This document shows, in pieces, positions 12,263 to 21,752 of a stretch of DNA of 64,000 bases; positions within the stretch are counted from its first letter, which is position 1, and the number at the start of each line of letters is the position of its first letter. The position numbers were made by a program, and so were the translations under genes. Below the pieces are notes generated by a model. That model was given only the letters and a program-made list of their open reading frames with translations, made no database searches and was not told the origin of the DNA. This stretch comes from Nemophila menziesii (lineage: Eukaryota > Streptophyta > Magnoliopsida > Boraginales > Hydrophyllaceae): positions 6,523,860 through 6,587,859 of the forward strand of contig JARWIR010000023.1 of NCBI GenBank assembly GCA_029959085.1. Direction: 5' to 3'.

Positions 12263-12400
12263 ATGGCGTTTATAAGAATAGTTCCTCTATCGAAAAACAT
12301 TATTAGAGAAATCCAAACTTGTACTTTTCGATTTATTTTTGCACTATACCTGTATTTGGTTACGCTGGCAGATAGTAAGTTTTTGGTAGGTGTTCATTAG
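12263..12400 (+). CDS. Small ORF (45 codons) with one hydrophobic segment
   Basis: It runs from ATG to TAG with a basic N-terminus (MAFIRIVPLSKNIIREIQ) and a hydrophobic stretch (FIFALYLYLVTLA) that could span a membrane. It starts 23 bp after the putative LTR end. Copy 2 (43627-43764) keeps the frame with two substitutions (I to K and T to A). It is not recognised and may be chance; the recent duplication makes the conservation weak evidence. Confidence 0.15.
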   Translation: MAFIRIVPLSKNIIREIQTCTFRFIFALYLYLVTLADSKFLVGVH

Positions 12401-13074
12401 ATTTGTATCGGATCTAGAAGAGTGACTACTTTGGTTTTCTAACGAGTAGTAATTTCTTGGTATGTCCCGTGTATTTTGTACATGTTAAGATTTGTATTTA
12501 ATATATTTATTTACTTGTCAAAAATAAAATAAAATTGGAAAAGTATCTTGTTTAAATGATTACTATTTTAATAAAGTTTAATGTTCTTTCTGCTGACCGT
12601 TTGATATTATGATTATATGGTATTTGTTAAGGACTTTAATGATTTATATTGTTGATTGATTCTGAAGATGTATAGATATATATTTTTATAATTTATCAAA
12701 ATGTTAAACGAGGCAGAACACTATTTGTAGATATGATGGTAGACACAATTGAGGTGTTAAGTGATATAAGCAATAATAAATAAAGAAGGCAAATAAGGCA
12801 AATACATTCGGTTGCCACAATCTTTCAACTGTCATGCATACACATAAAGTATAATTCATCCAATAATACACAAAGTTTATAGAATAATATTAGTCTGAAA
12901 CCTTTATATTGAAATCTTTCCACCATTTCCTAAATAAAATGCCACCTAACGCATCTCAACTGCTTCGCTAATTCTTTATCAATTTTACCTGAAAGGTAAA
13001 AAGAGAAGTCCATCTTAACTGCGGATATACATATATAATTACACACTATATCAACATATTCTGAGTTTACTTAC

Positions 13075-13153
13075 CTTGATAATCTGTAGGCTTCCTCATC
13101 ATCAGAATCAACGATAACAATAGGTTCAGACGATGATGGATTACCCTTAGCTG
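13075..13153 (-). pseudogene. Exon-like fragment with SUMO-interaction-like motif
   Basis: The minus strand shows an acceptor (TGCAG, near 13154), about 26 open codons including SSSEPIVIVDSDDEE, and a donor (AAG then GTAAGT). A hydrophobic core PIVIV followed by an acidic run is the usual form of a SUMO-interacting motif. The next acceptor downstream (TTTCAG, near 13000) does not continue the frame cleanly. The parent gene is unknown. Copy 2 is at 44439-44517. Confidence 0.3.
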
Positions 13154-13440
13154 CTGCATGATAATTCCCAAGTTAAAACAATAAACTTGCAAATTTGTTT
13201 ACATTACAAAGATGGAGCAAAAATGCAATATAATCTTTCAATATATTCTTCATTAAGATAAAAGTAGTAGTAACCGAGTAGTAAACTAACAAAGATGTAC
13301 CCGTGCCTCTTAATTAAGTACAACTCCTTCACATTAGTTCCTTTACATACATAGAGAAATGTCTCCATGGTCGGATATCTTACGTTTCGTATTCAAAACA
13401 TACAACAAGCGTAGGTAGAGAACCTAAAATTATCTATTTT

Positions 13441-13572
13441 GTGGCGGTTAAACATATTTCAAGAAATTACGTGCATGTTTGAAAATGACTCAAATTTATT
13501 TATTATGTGGCGGTTAAACATATTTTAAGAAATTACGTAAAAGTTTGAAAATGATTTTTCGCATTGAGTATA
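13441..13572. repeat. 66-bp tandem direct repeat, two units
   Basis: A block beginning GTGGCGGTTAAACATATTT occurs at 13441 and again at 13507 (period 66) with a few differences, about 70 bp left of CACTA-1. Copy 2 has the same pair at 44805 and 44871. Confidence 0.75.
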
Positions 13573-13642
13573 GAGTTTATATATTTTCTACTTACAATAA
13601 TTATATTATCCATAATTTGTAAAGACCGGAATGGTTACCTTG

Positions 13643-13960
13643 CACTACTGCAGAACGGGCATTTACCCACGACAAGATTACCGATGACACATAGTTCGTC
13701 GATAATGATACAAATTTACCGACGACACATGGATACCGATGAAACACGTCGTCGTTAAATTACCGACGACAAACATTCGTAGGTAATAAAGGAAACGTCG
13801 TCGCCATTTATTTTTTTATTTTTGATTTTTTTGTTGCTTGAAACGTCGTCGCTAAGTATAGCGACAACTATATTTAGTCGGTAAAATGAAATATACCGAC
13901 AGATGAATTTATTTACCGACGACACGTTACTCGTCAGTAAAAAAAGAATCGTATTTATTG
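13643..13960 (+). repeat. CACTA-1 left subterminal repeat array
   Basis: About ten variants of TACCGACGAC and its complement GTCGTCGGTA occur in both orientations (for example near 13717, 13761, 13796, 13845, 13913). In En/Spm such arrays are bound by the element's own TNPA protein; that role is inferred here. The matching right array is 20412-20745. Confidence 0.8.
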
Positions 13961-13989
13961 AGGAGAGACTGTTTTTCATCACAAAAAAT

Positions 13990-14290
13990 CCTAAAACCCC
14001 ATTTTTTCCCATAATCCTCAATCAAATTCATTCAATTTTTTTTCCAATTGTTTCTCCAATTTATCTTACACTATTTCCAAGTTCATAATCAAGGTGGGTC
14101 AGACTCAATACACAATTTCATCCACAAATATTAGGTAATTTCTTGAAATTCTATTTTTTTATCGTGTGTAATTCTTGCAATATTATGTAATTAGGTTAAG
14201 CAATTCATTACCAAGGTGGGACTTGACCATCAATCTTCAATTTCTCCCACCAAAGCAATGTATTTTCTTTAAATTGCAAACTTTTTAATA
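13990..14290 (+). promoter_or_regulatory. CACTA-1 transposase leader with intron-like splice sites
   Basis: After the subterminal array comes a T/C-rich leader. A GTAATTTC donor follows TATTAG near 14134, and a partly duplicated block (AAGGTGGGTCAGACTC, then AAGGTGGGACTTGACC) continues to about 14260. CACTA-2 has a similarly duplicated leader at the same place (22831-23182). It is probably the 5' UTR and first intron of the TNP2 gene; no start site can be fixed. Confidence 0.45.
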
Positions 14291-14677
14291 TTTTTTTATA
14301 TTGGATTATGATTTGTGTATTAGTTGCTATAAGATATGATTCTGTATATTTTTTGATTGTCTAGTTAATTATTAAGTGTAAATCATGCATATGTTCATTT
14401 ATTTCTATTACGTTCTCATATATTTTTGTATTTGTGTAATTAATTATATGAAATTGTTTATGTATTTATTGTGTTGTAATTTTATTTATTTATTGGTTTG
14501 TAATTATATCCAAGCTATTGGTTTGTAATTTGTATTATTATATTTATTGTGATGTAATTGTTATTCATTTTATTAATTGGGTTGTTATAATTATTTATTT
14601 TATTTTCATATGAATGTAGTTGCCTAGTTATATAAGAGTTGGATCAATACGACAGATTATCTCACGCCAGAATATGT

Positions 14678-15010
14678 CACTACTACATGCGGGACCTCTA
14701 GCGAGGACTTTTTTTGCGAGGAAACGTGTTCCTCGCTAAAAGGTGGGTCTTTAGCAAGGAAAACTTTTAACAACGAAAAGTTCCTCGCTAATCAATTTTT
14801 TTTATTTTAGTCTCTCAAAAATAATTAAATAATAAATCTTTTGTCGCTAAAAAGAATAATTTTAACGAGGAAATATTTTTCATCGCCGTGATGGCCCTTT
14901 TGCGACGAAATTGATCTCTTTTGCGAGGAACTAAAAGTCCTCGTTAAAGAGTGACCTTTTGCGACGAAAATCTGGCTTTTTCGCGAGGAAATTTTTCCTC
15001 GCTAAAGCTA
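14678..15010 (+). repeat. CACTA-3 left subterminal array
   Basis: Repeated GCGAGGAAA/TTTCCTCGC and GCGACGAAA variants in both orientations, many arranged as short palindromes (such as TTCGCGAGGAAATTTTTCCTCGC, split over 14980-15003). It matches the right array at 17910-18238. The motif differs from those of CACTA-1 and CACTA-2. Confidence 0.8.
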
Positions 15011-15079
15011 TTACAGACATATAGCCAATTACTGCGAACCTTGTTAAAATTCGAGGATGCCCCACTTTTATGTTAGCTT

Positions 15080-15440
15080 TACCCTGGCTCACATGAGTTT
15101 CAAGTGTAGAAATATGTTCATTTGTTTCTGCAGGTGAAGGGACAAATGTCTGTTTTAGGTTAGAGATATTGTAGAATTGTAGTTGAATATGGAGTTGAAG
15201 TGACTAGGAATAGAAGTGCTTGAGGTGTTTATTATAAACAGATAGTTAGGATTTTAAGTTTAACTAGTATAGTTGAATTAGTCACGTTAGGGGCGGTCGA
15301 ATCACATAGTTAGGGTTGCTATAAGTTAGCAGAGGCGGTGGTGGTGGCTGTGCACAGAACTGAATAAATTGTGTTCCCAGCATCACAACTGGCTGTTAAG
15401 GTATAAAATAGGTGATCGGGTGTGGTGGATAGAGGGTTTG
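15080..15440 (+). other. CACTA-3 interior filler, possibly captured sequence
   Basis: It contains a plausible splice acceptor (TTTGTTTCTGCAG at about 15121-15133) followed by a short open stretch ending in TAG. After that comes a GGCGGTGGTGGTGGCTG run near 15334. It is not related to the TNP genes of the other elements and no gene family was recognised. It could be captured host DNA. Confidence 0.3.
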
Positions 15441-15870
15441 ACCAGTATAGTTGACTTAATACTCTAAACACTTAAGTTTAACTAGTACAATTAACTTAAT
15501 ACTCTAAACACTTAAGTTTGACTAGTATAGTTGACTTAATACACTAAACACTTAAGTTTGACTAGTATAGTTGACTTAATACTCTAAACAATTAAGTTTG
15601 TCTAGTACAGTTGACTTAATACACTAAACACTTAAGTTTCACTAGTATAGTTGACTTAATACTCTCAACACTTAAGTTTGACTAGTACAGTTGACTTAAT
15701 ACTCTAAACACTTAAGTTTGACCAGTACAGTTGACTTAATACTCTAAACACTTAAGTTTGACTAGTATAGTTGACTTAATACTCTAAACACTTAAGTTTG
15801 ACTAGTATAGTTGACTTAATACACTAAACACTTAAGTTTGACTAGTAGAGTTGACTTAAGTTTTCAAGGC
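15438..15870 (+). repeat. 40-bp tandem array, ten units plus partial
   Basis: Units beginning TTGACTTAATACTCTAAACA start exactly every 40 bp from 15451 to 15811, with a partial unit at 15851. Each contains ACTTAAGT and an imperfect dyad around ACTAGTATAGT. Units differ by a few substitutions (TATAG/TACAG, ACTCT/ACACT). The same ten units occur in copy 2 (59560-59969), so copy number has not changed since duplication. Confidence 0.95.
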
Positions 15871-15904
15871 ATAGGCTTTCTCTGAACTGATTGTCAAATT
15901 CATC

Positions 15905-16012
15905 ATTAAATGCTTCTCTCGGCACTAATGAAGGATGTGGTTGATAGTACTATCGTGGGAAAGGATGAATACTTGGAAGAAGGTAGGGATGATGAGCTGA
16001 CGCCACGTGTAT
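15905..16012 (+). pseudogene. Open fragment in CACTA-3, possible captured gene 3' end
   Basis: A frame open to TAA at 16010-16012 reads LSALMKDVVDSTIVGKDEYL, then EEGRDDELTPRV. Its composition is protein-like (acidic, no runs), and the frame is kept in copy 2 (about 60027-60123). I do not recognise it. It may be the 3' end of a host gene taken up by CACTA-3 or a relic of the element's own lost coding region. Confidence 0.25.
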
Positions 16013-16274
16013 AATACCTTTAAATTCTCTAGTTTGCTCAAATATTATATTTTGCATCTATATACGTACAGTCCTTGTCAAACACAGCATTAAATGCTTC
16101 TGTTTTGAATATACAGTTGTTGTTTCCATATGAGAAACCAATAATTGAAGTATAAAAAATAGTGTATATATATATTTTCTTCACCTTGTCCAAGGATACA
16201 ACAATTATTTAGCTATTATAGTGTATTATTAGATTAGATTAATAGGTTATTCTTAAAAAAAATCTGGAATTACA

Positions 16275-16480
16275 TTTTGCGAGGAACTTTTCCTCGCTAA
16301 AGGCTCCCTACCTTTTGCAAGGGGATCTTAATAAGAACCCCTCGCAAAAGGTACGGGGCCTTTATCGAGGAAAAGTTCCTCGGGAAAGGTAATTCCAATT
16401 TTTTCGAAGTAAATAAAGGCGGTCAAAATTCCCGCCATGGTAATTCGAGCCACCCTTTCGCGAGGACCCGCAGCTTTTGC
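16275..16480 (+). promoter_or_regulatory. Internal cluster of CACTA-3 subterminal motifs
   Basis: Well inside the element are TTTTGCGAGGAACTTTTCCTCGC at 16276-16298, a long dyad of AAGGGGATC...GAACCCCTCGCAAAAGG around 16317-16350, and ATCGAGGAAAAGTTCCTCG at 16364-16382. These are followed by GGCGGTCAAAATTCCCGCC. The cluster lies just upstream of the TNPA-type leader (about 16490-16645). CACTA-2 has an equivalent cluster in the same place (27357-27640). It probably acts as a promoter element bound by the element's own protein (inference). Confidence 0.6.
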
Positions 16481-16489
16481 GAGGAAACA

Positions 16490-16800
16490 CTAACCCTTGT
16501 CTTCTTCCCCATTCATTCACACCCCACCATTAAAATACCTCCATTTCTACTCTAAAAATCCGGAGAAAATTCCACCACCTAGCCACCGCCGATTACTACC
16601 CTAGGAATCCAAGAAACACAAACATCTCTAACATCATATCAAAGGTAATTTTCATCAACATTTAAATTTTGTTTTCTCAAAATCAATTTTTTTTTTTTTT
16701 GCAAATTTTGACTCTAATCACTTGTTTATGTGGTTGAATATACTTTGTAGGGATTTTTTATCCCCGAAAACACTCCAAACTACAGATTAAAAGGTATGTA
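16490..16800 (+). promoter_or_regulatory. TNPA-type leader and splice donors in CACTA-3
   Basis: A C/A-rich leader (CATTCATTCACACCCCACC) ends at AAAG followed by GTAATTTTC near 16646. A short second exon-like piece near 16750-16793 ends AAAAG followed by GTATGTAATT. The two-step arrangement matches the CACTA-2 TNPA leader (27650-27950), which supports a shared gene structure. Confidence 0.45.
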
Positions 16801-17062
16801 ATTCAACCTTTTTTTTCTTCTTAAAATTCCGAAATCTTTATGTTGTTTTTGTCAATTCCGAATTATGTGGGTGGTTTTAGGTGATTATATAGTGTAAAAA
16901 ACTTGAAAAATTATCTTGTTTTTGTTAAAAAAAATTTGGGAGAAATTACATATAATTTGTGTTGTGGAAAATGAAATTTTTAGCTTGATTTTTGTGTTAA
17001 GATTGTGTTTAGATTGTGTTTTGATTTTGTTAAGATTGTGTTTAGATTGTGTTTTGATTTTT

Positions 17063-17394
17063 GCCTTTTAGTAATTTTAGAAAGTTGAAAATTAATTTAA
17101 ATAAAAAATTAAATTAGGGGCATTTTTGACATTTTAAATAGTTTAGGGGTAAAATTGGACATTTATAAATTTTTAGGTGCCTTTTAGTAATTTTAGAGAC
17201 TTGAATAATAATCTAAATAAAAAATTAAATTAGGGGCATTTTTTACATTTTAAATAGTTTAGGGGTAAAATTGGACATTTATAAAACTTTAGGTGCCTTT
17301 TAGTAATTTTAGAGACTTGAAACATAATTTAAATAAAAAATTAAATTAGGTGCATTTTTGACATTTTAAATAGTTTAGGGGTAAAACTTTTTTT
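17063..17394 (+). repeat. 116-bp tandem repeat, three units
   Basis: Units beginning GCCTTTTAGTAATTTTAG start at 17063, 17179 and 17295. They lie in the intron-like region before the last TNPA exon of CACTA-3. Copy 2 shows the same three units at 61174, 61290 and 61406. Confidence 0.9.
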
Positions 17395-17434
17395 ATGCCA
17401 AACTAATATTTTTTATTTTTGTTTTAATTTACAG

Positions 17435-17656
17435 GCGGCGTTGAAGGAAATTCTCGAATCCCGACTTCGTGAATCCGAGTCTCGGTGTGGAGATTCTTCT
17501 TCTACCCCCACCTTATCGGAGCAAGAGAAGATTGAAGCTATTTTGGAGGCGGCGAATATCGAATTAAGCCATTCTCACGCTTAATCGATGCCGCAGGAAA
17601 AACGAATGGACGAGCTTGATCCCCCATCTCCCGAAGATGCCGAAGATGAAGAATAA
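17435..17656 (+). pseudogene. Last exon of a TNPA-type (Transposase_24-like) gene in CACTA-3
   Basis: After an acceptor (TTTACAG at about 17428-17434) the frame reads AALKEILESRLRESESRC, GDSSSTPTLSEQEKIEAILE and a TAA at 17582-17584. The same frame then continues with DELDPPSPEDAEDEE to a second TAA. The acidic C-terminus resembles the ends of the TNPA-type genes in CACTA-1 and CACTA-2. The first TAA looks like a premature stop. Upstream coding exons are missing. In copy 2 this exon is cut by Athila-c at the GTGTG site (17485-17489 here). Confidence 0.55.
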
Positions 17657-17909
17657 GGAGACATGGGTTTATTTTGACTGTTTTTATATATATGTTGACT
17701 TTTCATCTATATCGTCTGTTTAAGACTTTTATTCTATTTTTATATTTTTGAATGTTTAAGACTTTAATTTACTATGTATATTAAGTTTCGGGTTTATTTC
17801 GTGTGTTTGTTTTAAATTTAGTATTTTATTTAATTACTATTCTATACTACAAAAAATTCAAAAAACAAAAAAAAACAAAAAATTTTAAAAAATAAATAAA
17901 TTAAAAAAA

Positions 17910-18238
17910 AGCTTTTAGCGAGGAACTTTTCCTCGAGAAAGAGTTCCTCGCTAAACGTGAGGGTCCTCTAGCGACAGAACCGTCGTCGCAAGAGTATGAC
18001 CTTTAGCGAGAAAAAGTTCCTCGCAAAAGCATTACCTTTAACGACGACCCTACTTCCTCGCGAATGGGTTGGCTTCTTGGGACGACTTCTAAAATCGTCG
18101 TTACAAGGTATTTCTTGCGACGAAGTTTTAGTGAGGAACTTCTTGCGACGACTTTTCCTCGTGAAAAGCTTTAGTGAGGATTACGTGACCTTTTTGCGAG
18201 GGATCGCGTCCTCACGAAAAGTCTCGCCTGTAGTAGTG
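17910..18238 (+). repeat. CACTA-3 right subterminal array
   Basis: Repeated GCGAGGAACTTTTCCTCG and GCGACGA variants in both orientations end in CTGTAGTAGTG. It pairs with the array at 14678-15010. Confidence 0.8.
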
Positions 18239-18581
18239 TCTTTTGGGGGTTATGGAATTTATCAAATATGTTAAACAACAAAAAGATTATAGAGATCATA
18301 TGTTTTGCCCGTGTAACTATTGTAAAAATTATTGTCGATTCCCCACCCAGACGGCTAGGGGCCACCTTTTTACAAATGGGTTTATGCATTGGTATCAAGT
18401 TTGGACAAAACACGGTGAAAAGTTGGACAAAATAATTTATAGTTATTTTTGGAAATTATAAAAAATATAAGGACTTAGCTGCAATATAAAAAGTATTAAT
18501 AAGATATTAAAATAGACTTTAGGGGTTTTTTGGCAATTTAAAAATTATAAGGACTTATTTATTAATTATTTTAAATTATAG

Positions 18582-20122
18582 ATGGTCGCTGTAATGCCTA
18601 ATAGACACAGTGGTGATAATAACGGAGAGGATCCTAATTGGAATCCGAACCGAAACCTGCAGGATTGTAACCAATCGTCCGGTAATATAAATTAATCTAC
18701 AAAATTCAATTACTATAAATTAATAATTAATTGATACTATTTCATTTAACAACAAGGCGAAAAAGACGACCCAGAACCGTGTCTACCCTAAAAATCGCCC
18801 AAGAGGCGAAAGAAAAACTTGGCGGGCCCTTACCCGTGGACTTTTGTATCCTCGATGATACTTGGAACACCACGAGTGAGTATGGGAAGCATGTGGCACA
18901 TGTCGTAGGGTCCGCAGTACGAGAAACGGTGTCGCCTTATTATAACAGATGGAGTGACGTCCCCAGTCATTACAAAACCACGATTCTAGGAAAACTCGAG
19001 GAGTTTTTCGACCTGGACGAGTGGAGGGCGCGAAATGATTGGCCTTTTATCAACAGAAAGTTGACCACATCTCAGTCCACTGCCTACAGGCGGTGGATAT
19101 GACCTTAAGGCTGACTACTTCGATACGGACGAGTGTCCTCCGGATGTACTTCCGAACGATTTAAGGAGAACCTGTAATTACCCGAATAAAGCGGTAATAT
19201 TAGTATTTAATTATTTTATCATTAAATTAGTATTTAATTATTTTTAACTTGAATTGTGACAGGCTCAGGCAGAGATAAATAAAAAAAATAGGCAGAAGCA
19301 GAAGAAGCCGAACAAGTCAGGTTCGAGGAACCAATCACTGACTCAGCATGAAATTATAGAGGTATAATTTCTTATAATACAAATATAATTTATTAGTTAT
19401 TTATTAATTTAACTTTTTATTTATTATTTGTTATTGTATATTTTGTAGGGGAAGCTGATGATTGATACTAAGGATCCCTTGAGTTTTGTGGACGAGCAGA
19501 CACAGGAGGAGGTGCCACTTCCGCCAATAGGCAGTTACTTCGAGTACTTGGGGATGACCAGGCTACGAGTACCTAGCGCGACGGAAGATGGGAACAAGCT
19601 AGTGTTAGTGTGTTTTTTTATAATGTTAAAAAAATTATTCAACTTTAAATTTTTTTTAATACTTTAACTAATTATTACATTAAAATTTAATTACAGAGCG
19701 TTTATCGTGAGAAGTAGAAGGGTAGGGTTATCGAGGTGGGATCCCAGTCTGAAGATGTTCTGGTGGAGGAACAAATGAGTGCGATGAAGGAGACAATAGA
19801 GGAGGTGACCCAGCCATTGGAGCCGTCCGGAAGACACCCAAGGCTCCTACTGTTCCAGACGCGACTGCACATAAGAACGCGGTGCTACTCCAGCGGATCC
19901 TAGAGGGTATAAACGAGCTGCACGAGCATCGAGAAATGCCACCTATACCTGGTTCAGCCACACAATCGATCGCTTCAACATCTACTCCATATTTTATAGA
20001 GACGATGCTCCAAGGGTTAATGAATCTAGGTCCGCCTCGGGTCTTCCTCCGGTCCACCATCCCGACTCCCCTCGAGATGAAGATGAAAATGAAGAAGAAG
20101 ATGCGGATTTGAATGATCCTTA
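18582..20122 (+). pseudogene. CACTA-1 TNPA-type gene (Transposase_24 / Ptta-En/Spm family), broken
   Basis: Exon pieces in order: MVAVMPNRHSGDNNGEDPNW at 18582, donor near 18681; 18757-19102 with TVSTLKIAQEAKEKLGGPLP, DFCILDDTWNTTSEYGKHVA and RWSDVPSHYKTTILGKLEEF; a part at about 19110-19190; a Lys-rich exon at 19264-19361; GKLMIDTKDPLSFVDEQ at 19449; and a last exon from about 19697 ending in an acidic tail. This is the layout of plant Transposase_24 proteins, thought to bind CACTA ends. A frameshift near 19097 (after TAYRRW), another in the acidic tail and a stop near 19720 disable it. Confidence 0.75.
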
Positions 20123-20411
20123 ATTTAGATGTTATTTATTAAGACCTTTATTTTTTACATTTGACTTTTATATGTGTAATATTTAGACTTTATATTCCGG
20201 GTGTTTGACTTTTTATTCCCGGAGTTTGACTATTCTTGGTTTCTTAATTTTTATCAATATATGTGATGTTTTTTATTTATTATTCTCTTTTATTAATATT
20301 AAATTAAAAATAAAAAAAATTTAAATAAAATTGAAAAACAAATAAAAAATTAAAATAAAGAAAACACAAATAAAAATAAATGTAAAATATAATTTTTCAA
20401 AAAAAAAAGAA

Positions 20412-20745
20412 TGCCGACGACACGTAAGTCGTCGGTAAACTTCTGTACAAAAAAAATAAAAAGAAAATTTAATTGTTAGGAATTTTTAAAAAAAATTATT
20501 AAATTAATATCGACGACATCTGTCGTCGGTAATGTGTGCAAATATCGACGAAAGGCTTTCGTTCGTATAAAGTCTGCATTTAGGGGCGAACCACCACACA
20601 AACGTCGGTAAGACTTCAATTTACCGACTGATTTCTAAGGGCGACTAGTTACCGACGAGTTGTCGTCGGTAAGCATAATTACCGACGGAATACGGGTTTT
20701 AACCGACGACGAGCGTCGTCGATAAACACCCGACCTGTTGGAGTG
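20412..20745 (+). repeat. CACTA-1 right subterminal array and terminus
   Basis: Repeated CCGACGACACGTAAGTCGTCGG-like palindromes and TTACCGACGAG/GTCGTCGGTAA variants run up to the terminus GGAGTG at 20745, followed by the TTG target copy. Confidence 0.8.
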
Positions 20746-21752
20746 TTGGGGGGAAACCTCTGGTTGGGTGACCAAAAGAGAAATTTTGCAACGGAGCTCG
20801 TGAAGTTCTTTCCAGTAATTTTCGGTAGCTTTCTTGTCTGCTTTGACCTCGGCCAAAGCCCTTGCCAATCTTTTGGTTAACAAGGCATTATCCTTCTCAA
20901 GATGCTTGATCCTATCCTGAGAAGCTTGTGTAATCTACAAGCAAGTGATACATAAAGTTAGTCAGTAAGAGGAAGCGATAAATTAGTATAATTTAACAAG
21001 TTAAAAGTAGACGACAAGGAAATGACTAAAATACCTGCTTGGATTGTTCAGACTGATGTGATGTGAGTGGGATTATAGCAGAAGCAGCAGTAGGAACGTC
21101 TGAAGTATGAGAAATAGTAGTCAGGGGAAGAGTGTTTGAAGCCTGTCCTGTGTAAACAGGGGCATTAGAGTCATCAACTTTTGTTTTTCCTTTCTCTTCC
21201 CTATGCTCGATGTAGCCGCTACATCGGCTGGATCAGCAGACTTTCCCTCTCACCCTTACGCTTCCTCGACAAGTCCGGGTACTTGATTTGACTAGCAAGT
21301 TCTTACAACTTTGCTTTTCTTCTGCAATCAAAAGAATCGGATTGGTCCACCTCTATTGAAGTTGAAGTCGGATTCAGATGAGGGGGTTTACAAATATTTA
21401 GATCTGCAACAAGAAAAAGAAAGAAAACACGTGAGATAATGTCTAAATAAAAGAAAAGAGGCAAATATTCATATTTACCGATCATATTCCATTTGCATGG
21501 AACATCGGAATTGTTACCCATCACAGACTCAACTTTTATTAAAAAATAATATGGTTTCCAGGTACTGTCTTTCAAAAATAGGCCGCTGATCAACTGTTTG
21601 CGAGTACTACAAAGAATTAACAAATACCTCCCCCAGCTTTCAGAAAGTATGTATAGAGTAGTTCGTCCAAACCAAATATTATATTTTCTATCTTGGCTAG
21701 GACTTCCAAAGAAAAAATAATACGGATGGGGTATAGAATCTGATTGTTCCAC
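20746..21752 (-). pseudogene. Decayed retrotransposon gag-like gene (putative gypsy-type transposon domain)
   Basis: Minus-strand pieces in order: 21752-21480 with LFLKDSTWKPYYFLIKVES, resembling the conserved core of the plant 'putative gypsy type transposon' domain; 21405-21303 (HLNPTSTSIEVDQSDSFDC); a basic part near 21280 (KYPDLSRKRKGE); 21180-21035 (a Thr/Ser-rich linker); then, across an intron with GTATTT/TTGTAG sites, 20937-20746, a coiled coil (DRIKHLEKDNALLTKRLARA, LAEVKADKKATENYWKELHE). Frameshifts separate the parts. CACTA-1 inserted at its 3' side. The family assignment is tentative. Confidence 0.5.

Larger units (their letters stand above)
11691..13440. other. Spacer with minor elements
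   Basis: AT-rich DNA repeated at 43055-44804. It contains a possible small copia-type LTR (12026-12240), a 45-codon ORF just after it, and an exon-like stretch with an acidic hydrophobic motif (13075-13153), each listed separately. Nothing else was recognised. Confidence 0.4.
22..17489 (+). repeat. Segmental duplication, copy 1
   Basis: This block (LTR, CACTA-2 end, 12-kb spacer, start of CACTA-1, first 2.8 kb of CACTA-3) recurs in the same order and orientation at 31082-61601. There it is interrupted by Athila-b at 46068-58818. In sampled stretches the copies differ by roughly 1-2 % plus small indels (estimate by eye). The left boundary is off the window. The right boundary cannot be set because copy 2 is interrupted by Athila-c at 61602. 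Sequence 17490-31081 exists here only once, but may resume beyond the right edge. Confidence 0.9.
14678..18238 (+). mobile_element. CACTA-3, non-autonomous, nested in CACTA-1
   Basis: The left end CACTACTACATGCGGGACC and the right end GGCGAGAC..., read inward from 18238 as CACTACTACAGGCGAGAC, are close inverted repeats. The flanking triplets are TGT and TCT, consistent with one mutated 3-bp target duplication. Subterminal arrays of GCGAGGAACTTTTCCTCGC mark both ends. No TNP2 is present. It keeps a cluster of its subterminal motif in the interior (16275-16400), a leader and splice donor, and the last exon of a TNPA-type gene. Unrelated filler with a 40-bp tandem array lies between. It is 3561 bp. 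Copy 2 (58825-61601) is truncated by Athila-c. Confidence 0.9.
14636..18461 (+). pseudogene. CACTA-1 TNP2 transposase N-terminal remnant, split by CACTA-3
   Basis: Before CACTA-3 the frame reads KSWINTTDYLTPEY. After it (18242-18461) come VMEFIKYVKQQKD, FCPCNYCKNYC and HLFTNGFMHWYQVWTKHGE. This is the Cys-rich transposase-associated N-terminal domain of plant CACTA TNP2 proteins; compare DKSWITSAHRV and FCPCNECSNYRW in CACTA-2. Removing CACTA-3 with one copy of its 3-bp target site restores the frame, which supports the borders. The body of TNP2 (several hundred residues) is gone. Copy 1 also lacks 34 bp including the start ATG, which copy 2 retains (ATG at 46008-46010). Confidence 0.8.
13643..20745 (+). 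mobile_element. CACTA-1 (En/Spm type), defective, with nested CACTA-3
   Basis: The left end CACTACTGCAGAACGGG and right end CCCGACCTGTTGGAGTG are imperfect inverted repeats (12 of 17 by eye). They are flanked by a perfect 3-bp duplication TTG (13640-13642 and 20746-20748), as expected for CACTA elements. Both ends carry many TTACCGACGAC/GTCGTCGGTAA subterminal repeats. Inside are a remnant of the TNP2 transposase N-terminus, split by CACTA-3, and a broken TNPA-type gene. Most of TNP2 is deleted, so it is non-autonomous. In copy 2 the element starts at 45007 and is cut by Athila-b. Confidence 0.9.

Noticed and set aside
15451..15860. Regular 40-bp repeats resembling a CRISPR array
   Set aside because: Units are head to tail with no unique spacers, inside a plant CACTA element.
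20635..20883. Minus ORF as one gene through 20635
   Set aside because: It crosses the CACTA-1 right border at 20745; only the part from 20746 upward belongs to the gag-like relic.
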